A stretch of 64,000 nt of DNA, taken from Phoronis australis (Eukaryota > Phoronida > Phoronidae). The DNA lies in contig NMRA01000006.1 in NCBI GenBank assembly GCA_002633005.1, positions 258,544-322,543 of the forward strand, read 5' to 3'. The notes below the pieces were generated by a model, which ran no database searches, was not told the origin of the DNA, and worked only from the letters and a program-made list of their open reading frames with translations. Position numbers and translations under genes: made by a program. Below, in pieces: positions 27,701 through 42,700 of this stretch (positions are counted from its first letter, which is position 1; every line of letters starts with the position of its first letter).

Positions 27701-30700
27701 GGTGTCCTGTGTTCAAGGAACTCTGAAGTTACAGAGGCAAATGTAAAAAATAAAATTGCCACTAGGAGCACAGCTTCAATTGGACTGGTCTGAAACTGGC
27801 CGCCATCTGTTGCCATTTCCATACGAACATATCTGCTAAATTTCAGAAAGATCTTGCAAAGGGTGAAGGAGATACAGCCAAGGACGCAAAAAATAAAACT
27901 GCCACTAGAGGGTGCCTGTGCAGTTGAACACGTCCGAAAAAGGGAAGATAGCATCATCTCATCAACAGATGCCCAACAGCCAAATTTTATGAAAATCCAT
28001 AGAGGACCTCTGAAGATACAGATGTAAACGTAAAAAACTTAAATTGCCACGGGGGGGGGGGCACACCAGTAGTCAGACCCATTTGTAGGTTTGCTCATGC
28101 CATCAAATCTATAAAATTAACACGTGCAAAATTTCTGGAACATACATCAAAGGGTTATGAAGATAGAGCTGTGCACGTGGGACGCAAGATACAGGACGGA
28201 CGGAAAGGGATACAAATATCCGGGCGCATAAAAATGAAACTTTATTTGTCAATCATACCATGTCCTCAACTGAGAAATTTTGACTGTAAACCAAATCGCT
28301 AGATATTGACAATTTTTGTTTAGTTAACCTTATGCTTCATCACATCATATTTCCGTTTTTAGGTCCTCTTTGTTTTCGCTAATTACTTTGGTACGGAAAA
28401 AAAGTACAAAAACGATAACACCCAACGGTGAAATCTTCATACATCTTCAAGAACAACAGTAGTACACCTGAGAAAATTTGACCTCTTAAACTTCGGAGTA
28501 GAGATCATCATTTGGCTGCCGCGCACTCGGATAAATGACAATTAAAACAGTCTAGATCAATGGCAGACCACAAATTAGTCTCGTGATGCCAAACAAGACA
28601 ACTTCCTCTGTTTCACGATTCATTAGCTCTATACGTGTGTGTGCCAGTTTATCCCACAACACCTTACTGTCCTTCTACAAAAAAGGCCACATATTAAACT
28701 CAATAGCATCCACCTGTCAACAAAAAGTTGCCTACAAGAACTCATTTCCCGAAGACCCGGCATCTGATTGGCCGGAAATGAATTCATAGGTCGCTGGATA
28801 TCATACCCCATTCGCGTATTTTTTAACAAGAATGGGACTGAAAAATATGGCGAGATAACGTAAGACCACAAACAATCAGCAGACGAATTCCCAATTCTTC
28901 ACAGTCGATGGTCAACATGACACAAACTATACAAATCAAATGTGATTTTGCTTGCTCCAGATTGTGGCCGACTGAATCCAACATATAGGTAACCACATGG
29001 GAACTCAAAGAGGCCAACCCGCAAATTTGTACTGAAGTGCGAACAACGTCGAGATAGAAATGAAACGAAGAGACATCACTGGCAGATCAAACTGGTCTCA
29101 AGTACAACCACTGATGCCTTTTCAGTGACCCCCTCCCCACCCACCCCCATCACCTAACACGCTCAGGTTTTTATATAGAGCTTTGTACTACACACCACCA
29201 CTGTCTATACACCATAGATTAGCTTCAGAAGTCATGCTAGTAGTTGACACTGGAGCAAATGAAAGAGTGTAACTCGCTCTACCTATCAAACCGGCATTGA
29301 AAACTGGCCGCAGCGGCGTCACTCGCTCCACGTCAGTCATGTTTCGACACACACTTGCGCCGGAGCAGCTGTTCCGTGTTAGCTGCGCCGGGTCACCTGC
29401 GCCGGGTCATTTGTCTCTCGTGCAAATGCGGCTAAACACTACTGTGAAAAATTGGAGCTGGTAGACAGGGATCCATGGGAACTCGTAGGATAGTATCTCA
29501 CAAATTTAGGAAAAAAATAAATTGCCAAACTTCATTTTTAAAGACTTCTGACATTATTACAAACGTCCACAATTTTTCACAACATGATATGTTAAAATGT
29601 CACCAGGGGTTTCTTACAAAACTAGGAATGCCATCAATATTTCAAAACATTGTCCAGTGACAGCTATGGTGCACAACTTGAACATGGCAATGTGCAAATA
29701 TGGTGCTGCATACCTTCTGCAGAAGAAAGAGAAAATAAAAGTTGACTTGTGCAGTCTCACACATGATACAAGCATCCATTTGGTGCTGCTTGTGTTTTAT
29801 GAAAAAAATGACAAAATAAAATGTCACTTCTCCACCATGTTGTGTCTGCTACGAAGGTAAACTTGCTGGTTGATGTGGGGGAAATAAGAAAGCCGGTCAT
29901 ACAAGGCAGGGGACAGATGAGACATGTGACCGCACAGCTTACATACACTGAATGCATGTTTCATATGGTAAATTATAACTGAAATTTGATACAACCGCTA
30001 ACTTTCGGAATGAAATAATAAATCGTTCATTTTCCCAAAGCTGGAGATACCTTAAAATACAGTTTTCACCGACTGAGGTAAGTATGTTATGAGATCTTTC
30101 CATTTCAGTACTCAGTATCGCAATCCAAAGCGCTGCATTCAAACAGCCACATCAATATTGCTATCCTTTCCACTTTCAAATCCAGGTACCCAACGTACTC
30201 CCCAAGCCATTGTCAAACTCTCCTCCCTAATTAGCCCACCAGGAGTTCTCTCGTTAATCATTCAAACAAACTGTCCCCACACCACCCTTTAGGCACTGGT
30301 CAGTTTTCTGTGACATTTAAGTGCTCAAACTGAAAAGGCTTCACTGTCATTCAAGGATCAGTATTCAGGTAGTGCTGTTGAGGTATTGATCAGTCATGAA
30401 GGCATTACACACTGTTTTGTGTTTACCTTGACATGATGGTTCACCTGTACTCAGCAGGTGAACCATGATGTACTCAGCCAGGCACATGCACACCAATACT
30501 TATACCAGGAAGTCACACACAATAACCTATCGTATCGTCCGTGGCGATCTCCACGGTGAGAAACGGACCATCAGGAAGAAGTCGTACAATTGCGGAATTT
30601 CTACAATTTCGCGAGTAGGCCAAGTGGAATTGAAAGTTTCGGAAGAGTTTCCAAAAGAACCATGGAAACAGGGGGGCAACAGTTGAATATAACATGCCCA

Positions 30701-33700
30701 TGTTTTAAGAACCACTGACTAACTTAGTGAACAAACTGGTTTTCAAGATGCGGCATGGAATATCCGGCTATTACCCAAACAGGAGCACGCCATGTCAATG
30801 TCAGATATATTATATAAGTTACGATTTTTACAAACGTCGGACACAATACAACAAACAAGTAAATTGAGGTATTTCTTCACTATGTCGCACAAAAATAATT
30901 GCTTTTATTGATATTTCAAAAGCTGATAACTTCCCTGCAAATAACAAAATTTTACCAAATGTTTTATAACATCTATACTGTTCGATCAAAACAAATAACA
31001 GATAACAATTTTTTAATTTTGATTTTATTCAGAAATTTGAAAAACAAGTTTACATGTAGGCCGGATTGAGCACTAAGAAGGCAAGGCCTTATCATATTTT
31101 TTACTTTTTATAGCATTCGATTAGCGACCTGCATGTAGCCAACCCGAGTATCGAAGTCAGATGATAATTCCCTCTAAATTTGTTTTAAAGTTTGTGTTGA
31201 CTTCCCAACGAGTTTTCCTAGATTTACTACCTTTAATTCACAATTGTTTCGTTGATTTCGTGAAATCAGGTATTTGCCACCAGGCTTAAATTACAACAGG
31301 AAGTAAAGCGAGTCAGAATTGTTAGGCAAAAATTTGCAAGATGGGTGAAATTTGCACCACAAGTGCGTGCGTTCGTCTGCCTTATATGTTCTCTTAACTA
31401 GCCAGTGTGAGGATTTAAGTAGGAAAATGAAGGTACGCCTACACTTAGGCATTTGCAGGGGAAATCGGAGGAGTGGGTGGCATTCGACCTATTTTTGGGA
31501 TACAAAACCTCAGAATGGATTTGGCCGCCTCAGATTTTCAGTTTTGGCAACCTCAGATTTCGATTGGCGGCTTTCGGATTTTTGCTAGGTCGCCAAATGC
31601 GATTAGAAGCAAACAAATTCTGTTATTTTTTAAGTTCTACATCACAGCGACCATGCTTTGAAGTCAAGCCTGGCCCCAACCCACTTCACACTTCTGGGAA
31701 TATCAACCAACACACAAATGGACTGCACTGGCAACTGATTGAGTTAAATTCAATAGGAAAACCACAAATTTCGGTATACACCATTCAAGTGAAATCTCAC
31801 CACTTTGAGATGAATATAACTGCCAAACTTGTACTGTTTTTAATTTTTCAAACGTACTGTTTTGGTTCAACGATAAAACCTCACTAATTTAGAACAAAAA
31901 TAGACTTTGTTAAATTTGCCTTTTTTCGTTTTTCAAAGGTCTCTCACTCTGTTGAGATGTACATCAATTTTCAAAATTTTTCCTCATGGTACCCATGGTA
32001 CTGAGTTTGAACACCGAAAACCATTTATTAGGTGCCACATACCTTTTAACAAAATGTGAAAATCAAATTCCACTAGCCTGTCATAATGTGTCCTTAATTA
32101 GTAAGAATTTAGCTTAGACACAAGTGTCCACATTCCCTCTGCACATCTAGTGCGTCCAGTGGACCAAACATTCAACTTGTCAGGACTTATCTTAATTCCG
32201 TGAGGTCAATGATAACAGTCAGTACAGATGCAAAAAGGACATTAAAATAAGCAAATCTGCTGGTACTTATATCAATAAAAAATACCCAACAAAACTAAGC
32301 AGGTGATTTAGACTTATTTTTTTACGACCTATCAAAAATTACATCAAGGTAAGGAACACACCAAGTCAAAGTTCCTCCTTCACACCTTGGCTGTGTCAAA
32401 AGACACACACTGCCACAGGTTTTTCACAAGGAATCATCAAATATTTCTATATCTTCAAACTGTGGGTGTCATATTGCGTATACAAAATTACTGCGTTGTC
32501 AACGATCTTGCGAGCAAAAAAACAGCATTGAATGAGGGTGTGCCGCACATAGCCAGTTTTTCTAGTACCGTATGTATGTATTTCCGCGCTGCTATTGGCT
32601 TAGGTAAGAGTGGGTCACAACCCTTCGACACATGTTGTTGTTGCCCTACGCCATTTTATTTCAGCCTGATGAAGAGACAAGAACAGTCTCAAATCAAAGC
32701 TGTCATTTTAATGATTAGTTTTACTGCTTTATTGTTGCACTGCGAACCATCATCAAAGATACAGAGAGCTCCAGTGACCAAGTGTTCAAGATATTTTGTC
32801 TACAGGAAGGGCAACTTTTGCCTGTTTAGCTGCATTATTTTGGGAAGACACTTGATAGAACACAACTTTATAGTTGAATAGTACACATTTTACTTGTGTC
32901 CCCTCCTAGGTATGAAGTAACAATCTGAGACTTGGATCAGGAGACAGAGCACATTAGTGGTACAATGGATTGAGCTTCAGACACCCGTGTGGGAGACCTG
33001 TTTCAATCCTGGCTTTACTGGCAGACAAAGGTGTTTCCTACACATCTGAGCTTGGTCATACTAATGAATGTGTGCAAGGGAATGAATGGGAACCTGGATA
33101 TAATACGAAAGCTATTTCTTGGAGTGCACTAATATTAAAAAGACTTGGATCAGTTCAAAACCGCAGTTGCGCTTCGTTGCGAGCCATGGAAACAACACAG
33201 AAATCAATAAAACTGCTAATATTAAAAGTACATTAAATGTCAAGAAACTGACAAAACGTACAATGTTGCCTTGTGGTAGTGATTTGCATTAGACACATGA
33301 GGACAGAGGACCTTATACATAAACAAACGGCTGCAGTAGTAAGTGAAAATTCATTCACAAAGTAAGAATTATTAGTCTCATACACACACCATGCGTTCAC
33401 GTGACTTTTAATTAGATCTGAAAAGATTTATGCCCCGACTCGCACTCGAACCCGAGACCTACTAACCGCGAAGACGCTCCCCAGTCCACTGAGCTATCGG
33501 GACCATCGGTCATCTACAGGGTTCAAGCCCCAGTCGTGGCAAAAACGTTTTCAACTAGAGCAGGTAATAGACTAATAATTCTTATTTATATGATGGAACA
33601 CACTGGCTCAAAACAACACAATTACATGCATTAAGACTCGGTATCTGTTACTAATTGTAGTGGCAGTCATTAGTTTCCAATATTACTGATGCACAACGCT

Positions 33701-36700
33701 GTTAAATAACTTGATAAAGCAATTGCAAAACTGGCGATATGTTCCTAATAGGCCCACACATATTAAACTGAAGGTGTATCTGAAAACAAAGAAATGGCAT
33801 TTTATGAATGGTTGCTATGGGTACACTGCAATCACCTTAACAATGTCATATATGAGGACTCAGGGGACTACAAAGTTACATAATATGACACACTATAGAT
33901 GCCTATTTTGACCACTCGCTTCGATTTTTACATATTTTTGCATAGAACCTTCATATACAGCTACCTGACCACTGTGTCTGTACACTTCCGATAATTATGA
34001 ATCACTTTATGTTCGACTAACATAATGCTATTTCGAAAGCATTGTGGCGTTAGTAAATGGAAGCATTCGCGGATCATCATGTGGATACAGTTGATAGAGC
34101 ATGAGATCCATTCATACCGTTTCCCAAGGTCGATTGGGCAGTCAAGTGATCAACAGAGTAGAGAAGAAAGTCTCTCAAACACATCCTAATATGACTTAAC
34201 AGCTAAATGAAAGTTATGTTAGAAGACTCAAAGGCTTCTAACAATGTTGCGACTAACCAAAATTTCTCAAAACATTACCGGGTGGTAGCTAAGGCAAGGA
34301 ACACAAAATTATAATAATAATATTAATTTGGTGCTGCGTATCTTTTGTGAAAAAAAATGAAAATTCAAAATTCCCCTAGACGGCCATGTTACGTCTTAAA
34401 TTGGCGAGACTTTACAGCAGAATGGAAATAATACAAGTAAATAGACAAATACAGCAACATAATATAACTGTATTTCAAGTTCACATTTACTGTGCTCATC
34501 AAATGTTGCGTATGCATTGTCACATTGACCAGGTGCAAACGCTTCATGTCAGTTCACACGGTGTACTCAGTAACAGCAGCAAGATGGAAGTCTTGACCAA
34601 TCATGGTACCACAAATGAATGTCCAGCAGTATTCAGAACAAAATTTCAAATTTACCCGCAGAGTGCCCCATCGTTGACCGTTTGGCGCAAAATCTGTAAC
34701 CTTCATGCCAAAAATCTGCATTTTTCAAGTAATAACTTCAAGTTCAATCAAAAGAGGGCGTGACACGTCCCAAAATAACAATCGGTTTCAAATCATGTTC
34801 CACTAAAAAGCCACATTTAAAAACACAGTGGTCAGCAGAGTTCATGTTTCTTCCCAACGCGAGACAAATCTTCATTACTTCTATATCTCGGTAATTTCTT
34901 ATCTGCGCTGATGTTGTCAGTGCCCAGGTTCGACCAAGTAAATGTTTTTCCAAACCTGAATCTTGAGCATAATTTCGGGTAACATTCCAGGAATGCATTC
35001 AATTAGTCCTACATTCACGACCCACAGCAAATCCCCTAAGCGAACACAGTTCAAGTACATTAAAAATGCAGGCGACGTTACATTTAGTCACGTTTGCAGG
35101 GGGCGCTTGTTACCATTCTCAGGATAACGCATCAGGGTTAAAAGCCATAGATTTCAGATCTGGGTAGAGTTCAATAACGCTAGGACCTTGCCACAAAAGC
35201 TAGACTTCATGAGATTACGCGACATATTGCCATGTATTTTAAATGACAACACATGATTTTGGCAAGATTTTTCTAGCCGCGAGACAGCTACTGAACTCTA
35301 CCCAGGTGTTAGCCTCAATAAAAAAAAAGTGAATTAACACTACATAGGTGTAAAGTGCTCTAAATACAACAGTGAATGAAACCTAACACTATTCCATTAC
35401 TTTCAAAAACAAATGACAGCCAGCCCTCTATTGTCCATCCTTTAGTGAGAAGTATTGACTTATTGAATCTGCCCAGTAGGATGAAAAGTGGATGCAAATT
35501 GCTTTTAAATAGTGTTTATGTTACTGTGAAATTGACTTCTTTTAAACTGATGTTGATACCAGTGACAATAGTACTGCTTTTGCACAAAAGGCCATAGTCC
35601 ATTCGACACTAGGAAGCCTAGAAAATCACTTCCGAGGCTACTTTTTGGGGGCAAGATAATTTTGGCAGTGTTCACTACACATTCAACACGAAAAATGACC
35701 CGGGAGTGTAAAGCCTTCCTCAAACCAATTTTTCTTGTATTAGAATTTGTTATTTCAAAGGTACGGCACTCTCCACATAGTCCTTAAACCTACGGCAAAA
35801 TGATTTAAGTATGGTAATCCTCCACTTCTTTCGCTCAAAACTAATTGCCAAAATTATCATTTTACATTTTTAAAAGCCGACTTCATCATTGCAAATAACA
35901 GAAACTTAACCAAATGTTGTTTTATGACAACTACACAGTACAAAACATGCGGGTAATACACCAAAATTTCCTTGGTCTTTATTTTTTGTAGAAATTTGAC
36001 AAAACAGAACTTCGCGTCGGCCGTATTGTGTGCTGAATAAGTGAAGAATTGGTGTACGCGACCGTAGGCACACCAATTAATTTGTGAAGTAAGCTTTTTG
36101 CGCCATCTTGTGTGACTGAGAGAAAACATCAACCACAGAACGGCCAATAGCAGTCGTTTCGAAACTTCGCGGGTGCCTACAGTAAAAATAAGTAAATGTC
36201 GCAGGTACCAGAGTATACTGAAAAGAACACTAATGTGAGAGGGTGCCATTCGTATCTATTTCCAATAACTGAGGATTCTAGCGATGACATCACGGAATAA
36301 GCCTAACCCTTCATTACAATCAACAAATTTAAGACTTCAGTAGTCAGAGAGACGTTTTTGACATATAACCAGGAACTAAAATGTTCATAAGTGACCATTC
36401 AAGGTAGACTTTAAGGTAAATGTCAGACCTTTCATGTTTCATCACACAACTGTTTATCGCCAACGGTAACCCATACAGAGAGGTATTTTCTAATTCCACA
36501 CCTTAAAGAGACAGCATCAGCTTAGGGCTTTGACCAGAGCAATAAAAAAAGCAAAATGCATTCAATACTAACAATTCTTACTTATACAATATCAACGCAC
36601 TGAGTTATAACAACACAATTATATACATGCAAGTGCAAACCCAAGTTTAGGCAGGATGCTTTTTATTAAGTCTGTTTGGATTTCTATATTCTGCACGGTT

Positions 36701-39700
36701 AGCAGGAAGTCCCTATTTTGACTGAGGAACAACTTGACCACTTTAATCTCAAAACAGTACTTAGTCTGAATCAAGATGTTTTTGGTAGAGTTACAAGCGT
36801 TTTAAGTGAAAAGATCCCATTTTGGGCTAAAATCCATTTTAGAGATTGTTGTCAGGTGTGAGGTACAATTGATCTCATCAAGTTACAAACTTTGACCAGA
36901 GCTGTAAAAGAGCAAAATACGTTTCATTTTCATGCTTTTAACAAAAATAGACGATTCCTAACATTTGCTTCCTGTAAAACTAATTTTCGAGGAGCTTGAT
37001 TTCCGTGCAGTTAATATTTGGCATATTATTTCTTAAATTAAATGTGTTCACCCGACCACAGTTTCGATGCATGCGGGTTAATGTTACAGAAGTCGGATTT
37101 AAATTAAGGCCTTTTCATACTGACTTAACTCAGGTCTGAGCGGAGCGTCGACGTAAACTGCGAAGTTAACTAAACCGTTTATACTGGCCCATTTCACTCA
37201 TTGTGTCAAAACCCAGTGGCCACTTAATTCCACATCAGTAGGGCAGAATGGAGATTCTTGACCAAGCACCTTCACCTACACTCTACAGCTGCTGCCATCA
37301 CACGTGGCCAAAGGTCACGAGAGTTCATGAACCAGGAAGTGTATGTCCCTGATGAATGGCGAATTTGTCATAATGTGGAAAACACTCTTTCTGTCCGACA
37401 TTGAATCAACTCTTTGTTTAAAAACCCCTTTAATAATAATTATGAATAACATAATAAGCATTAAGATGAAAGCGTTCAGAAAATCTACAAAGCTGTTATG
37501 TTTGCTCAGTCTAAATGCGGGTAATGAATGTGACCATGGTGACCAACATCCAAGTTGGCCAAAATAAGCCCATTTTTGCTGTTCAATCATTAAATTTTTT
37601 AGCGAACTCGTTGGTCAGTACTTGTCACTTAATTTCACCTAATAAACTTTATATAAGAATCATTTTACCATGTGGTAAATTTCAGTTTCAACTTTGTGCG
37701 TCCTTGCCTTTAAGAAGGTAACACTGAACAGAGCTTCCGTTATATGGAAGATTCCAAACAACTTTTGTCGCAATTAGATGCAAAAAAATTATAAATTGCA
37801 CCTTCTGGAACTCAGCATTAAAATAAGTTTCCCCCACGTTGCAGAGCCGCATGGCTCCTTCTACTAGGGATTGATGACTGACTGGTTACCGCACAACTTG
37901 CATTGTCCTCTGTCAGTGTTCATTAACAACTGCAAGGCCCATGAGTACGACAATTTATTTTACAGCAAGTTCCAGGAACTTTTTCCACACCTAGTAATTC
38001 ACCTGGATTAATGATAAAATCCACCATCTAGTTTTTAGTGCTTTGCCACCAGAGGTGAAACTTCGCTTTCAGGTGAAGTTTTGGTAAGTGGGAGAGGTTA
38101 ACTCCGTGAATGTACCTCACTTTTTGCTAAATTGAACTATACAGGCTCAAAAAATAAAAATTGGCTTCCTCCTTTCCGAAATGACTCAGAATCTTTTAGT
38201 CTTGCAGACCTTTCACTAAATACAGACTTCTGGATAACGTCCAACATAACCTTAAGCAAAATGTTAGTGTTAAGCAGGACTACTCACTGTATTAAATTGT
38301 AACTCAATGATGAACTGTATAAAATTGTAACTCGATGATAAAGCAAGGTCTGTAACCCCTGTAAGGAGCTTACTTACAAAAGTGCCACCGAAACCGACCA
38401 ATGCAACTGATGTTCTCATTACTACCAAAAGCCCAAGTGAAAATGTTAGCGTTTAAGGAAGTTTGTGAACTTAGTATTTATCCGGACTTGGATAAAACGT
38501 AGACTCATGGAGATGGGGGAAGTTTGAAAAATTTGCAGAAATACTCCTGAACAAAATGAGCAAACTGGACTCAACGATGAGAAAAGCAGATTTTTCACGG
38601 CTGCGTCACACATTTCCGTACAAAGTATTCTTAGCCAAACAGCAGAAACAAAGGACCTGATCTCTACCTCCATCATTTTAACACCTGCACCTCACTATAC
38701 GTAGTGCCTGCCCTCATCTGCATCAGCCAAGGCCTTCAACTGTTGGGTTTCAAAAGCTACAAAGGGCATGCAAGCAATGTTTTAAACCTACTGGATTTCC
38801 ATGTCATTCATCATCATTTTACAACTGGCCGTCATACAACTACAGGTGTTTTTTTTTAAAGTACAACTACCGTAAACATTTGCGTTAGTGCTCATGCTCA
38901 CGTAAGCGCTCACCACGCCCTCACTTTCAAAATTCAAGGACTAAGACCCCACAGCTTGGCTGAGCGTCACCCTCAACTTTTGAGAATGAATGTCCAATTA
39001 GGCACCCACTGTTCAAGCTAGCGACTACCCGTAATTTATTTCACCAAATTCATTTTCGAAACAGTATGGTGTAATTTCAAATGTCGAAATCGGAGCAATT
39101 TTTTTGAGTCGCACCGTAGTTTTGTGGTCAACGCCAGGGACATCTTATTCTGCAAGTGTCATCTGTAATGCATACGCAGAGAATGTTAAAAATGACCGCA
39201 CACTCTCATTCCATGCTATAACAATTTATTTTTCACAAGAATCCATCTTATCTCGATCTTTTATGACCTAAATCCTGGCTTTGCTTAGCTATAAAGAGGA
39301 CAAAGGCAAAATGACATGCATGTCAGGGTCACCTATTCAGTGCTAAGGGAACAAACTCAAGTCACACAACACAAATTACAACCGTTTGTCACAATTAAGG
39401 AAAGTGACCATGGTTCATTCAATAATCTAGTCACCTGCCATGTTTACCAACACCACTTTACATATAAACTGGAACAATCTAACAATCATCCCCTTTTCAA
39501 CCTGTTCATATTATTAACATGAATGAATCCCATATTAATTGCTCATCATCACTATAAGTAAAACATCTAAGTGCCTGCAAAACACTGCACTGAGACTCAT
39601 TTGTCCAGTTATGATGAGCTAATAGGGACAGCATGCTGATGAACCCTGCATTTGCTGAGATGAACCTGCTACTTAGGTCAGCCAGAAGGCTGGAAATAGG

Positions 39701-42700
39701 CCACTGTGTGGTTACAAGGACAACACCAAGGATCAGAAAAATATTAGGAGCCAAAAAGGTAAGATTCAGCTTCCGACGATGTCCGTTAGCGTAATGCGAT
39801 GATGGTAATCCACAGTTGCTACATTCCTTACACTGATACTTGAAATAAATGCCAAATTTCAAATAAAAAGAAAATCTCATTCCAGTGACTTGGATAATTT
39901 TCACTGTGGTGATCTCAGGACAAGGTGAGAGACAAGCACCGACGCTTGTGCTTTTGGACCTCATGCCGCTACGTTTGCCTCAACTCACTTATGCTTTTTA
40001 CGATTCTCACAAAATTTCAACTTTAAACACGACAGACTAAGTGTACACCAGAGGTCAATTTGGCAACCTGCAGCTCACTAATGTAGCCTCAGATTTCGTA
40101 TGGTGACCTCTGACCTGGTAAAGATACCAAGTCGCATCCGAAAGTGCGGTCAAATTACTAACAGGCGGTTATTTGAATTGTTCCGACACGACTCTAACCC
40201 ATGGCCATAACTGTGACTGTTTCAGGAATCAGTTCCGTGAAGTAAATTATGAATGGCTCTGATCAATAGATGCTTACGTAATTGAAAATTCTCAAAAGCA
40301 GGTTTTGGTGGGTGCTCAGCTGTCCAGTGAGCACTTCATCCAAAAAATTTCATAAAAAGGGATGGACACTTAAGGGCGTCACATCAAATGTTTACGGTAG
40401 CATTAAGTATAGGAAAATTTATGCTGCAAACATGACATAGAACTTAAAATTTCTAGCAATCAACCTAAGTGAAACATTCAAAGCCATTATTTTTCATTTC
40501 AACCAACGCCTATCAATCATTTCAAATGTTACCCAGTGAATTTCACTTTATTTACACTAGACACCAGGGATCTTGCAGACACCAACGTTCAGCTAAAAGT
40601 CGTAAGCATCAATTTAAAAACTTGTTTCCATCAGTGAAGTAAATGATTTCAAGTCCTGTCCATATTGATTGTAATTAATCATAGTGATAAAAAGATAATA
40701 GGTGGAAACGGCAATTATTCCATGCATAGCGATAATTTCCTGCATGATGCACAGAATAGTTACTAAATGAATTGTAATACTAACTACGTCTGCTGTACTT
40801 CTGCAACTGGCCGTGTGGCACTGCACCAGTAGCAGATACCCCATTACTTATCAGGGGGCCCACTTCGTAAAAGTTTTTTGGTCTTAACTCGGATCGAAAA
40901 CGGGCTAACTTAAGACGAACCTGTCTAGTCCAGCTAAGTGAAATTTCTGACCGGTCTCCGCTAAAACCGAAAGTTAGACTAATAAAAATAATTTACTTAG
41001 GAATACATTTCATAGATATTTTTCACAACAAAAGTTGGTTCCACGCTACGAGCTACCCTAGAACAACTTGGCGTACATCAACTTGCCCCTGTTCAACCGA
41101 GTGTCAACACAACACATCTTACACCATGCAACAAAAATGCTGCAAAACTGACATACACCCTTACGTATGTAACTGAGCAAATAAACAGCTGTTAATTACT
41201 TCTGACATACTACTACTTGCCTTGGGGCAAGCTACCCTAGAACAAGTAACCTTACCTCCATAAGGTGGGCTAATGCTCACAGGGGTCAAGTTGTCTCAGA
41301 GCAAATAGCTTGTTCAAACTTGTTCTAGGGTAACTTTTAGTGTGGACGACACTATAGAGACAATGAGGGCCACTAACCCACAATGCAGGGTCACTTACCC
41401 ACACTCCTGGGGTAAAGTTCTATACCTATGTCAAAATAGACCGGAAAACCACCATTTTGCGACCAGAACATGTTTCATATCCAACAAATCCTCAACAAAA
41501 TCTCCACAGATGTCGCTGGACTCTTTTTGTAAAAGTCCCGACACATTGCCTACCAACCCCATGTACAACTAAACAATTAGTGGCCAGGCCAACTGCACCA
41601 CAGTAAGACTGACTAACGTCTTTAACGCACTACATAATTGTCAAATAAGTCTGGCAACAGTTTAATACAAGTTTGGCAGAATCTGACCAAAATTCTGCCT
41701 AGTTTATTTTTGAAACTACTGTACCATTTCACGGAAATGAGACGGTACTTTCAGCTCAGAAATGTGTCTTGAAAGATGCAACTTTCGGGACATAAAAACA
41801 ATTTTCCACCCTACATCAATCGCCTGACCACAGACAAATACATACATGGAACTCCAGCCCCAGACCTAAGCCTGGCTGAGTACTTAATCATATGTTCTAC
41901 TGGGCAAGCATAATAAGATAATTGTTATCACTAGACCACAAACAACAGGTGTCTGAACATAGGCTGAGTGTGTTGTGCCACACTGACTGGTCATGAGGCC
42001 TGTCACTCAGACCTAAGATGCAGTCAAAAAAGCAATGAAATTATTTCTTCACCATTAATTATGCCTTGCCAAGTTCGCGTTCATGTTGTTCGATTCTCCC
42101 AACATTCTGTCTTATGTGCAGGGGTTTAGTGAATTCAGACCCAACCTGTTCTGGTGGACTGACAGCCAATGAGTGACTACACCAGCAACTGCCGTCGGGA
42201 ATTGTCAAACAGCGTATCTATAGTACACATGTCCCCATCTGGCCCCATGTCCCCCATCTGGCCCCCACCCTCCAGTCCCATGAGCTGTCTTTACTATTCG
42301 CAGTTGTTTTTAATCCAAATTGCCAGTGATAAATTATTAATCAATAGCTCTCGACTGGTGTTTTCCAGTTTTAAAACTGGCGATAAATAATTTATCTGTC
42401 TATCAACAGTATCCGTCAGGCTTTTTACAAAGTGTAGTGGGCCAGAGAACGCAGGGTTAGGATTTGATCTGACAACCTGAGAAGCGCAAGCTAAAACCAA
42501 TCACAGCACATGGCTGTGACCACTTCATAGTCAGAGTTAATAGACACTGCCTAAATCCAATTATCCCAGATTACAATGTTTAGCTCCATAATCACCACCA
42601 GACACACAGTTACTGCGACATATTGTCACTACAAGGTCAAGGTCAAGGTAAGACTGTCTCAAGAGACTACCACACAAACAGGGATGAATTTTAAGTTGGA

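Noticed and set aside
31453-31887. 144-codon plus-strand frame
   Set aside because: Runs into the family A repeat copy at 31800-32110 and has no protein-like motif.
32387-32881. 164-codon plus-strand frame in CRTC intron 2
   Set aside because: AT-rich, no recognisable domain, starts at a non-ATG codon and adjoins repeat sequence; expected by chance in 31 kb.
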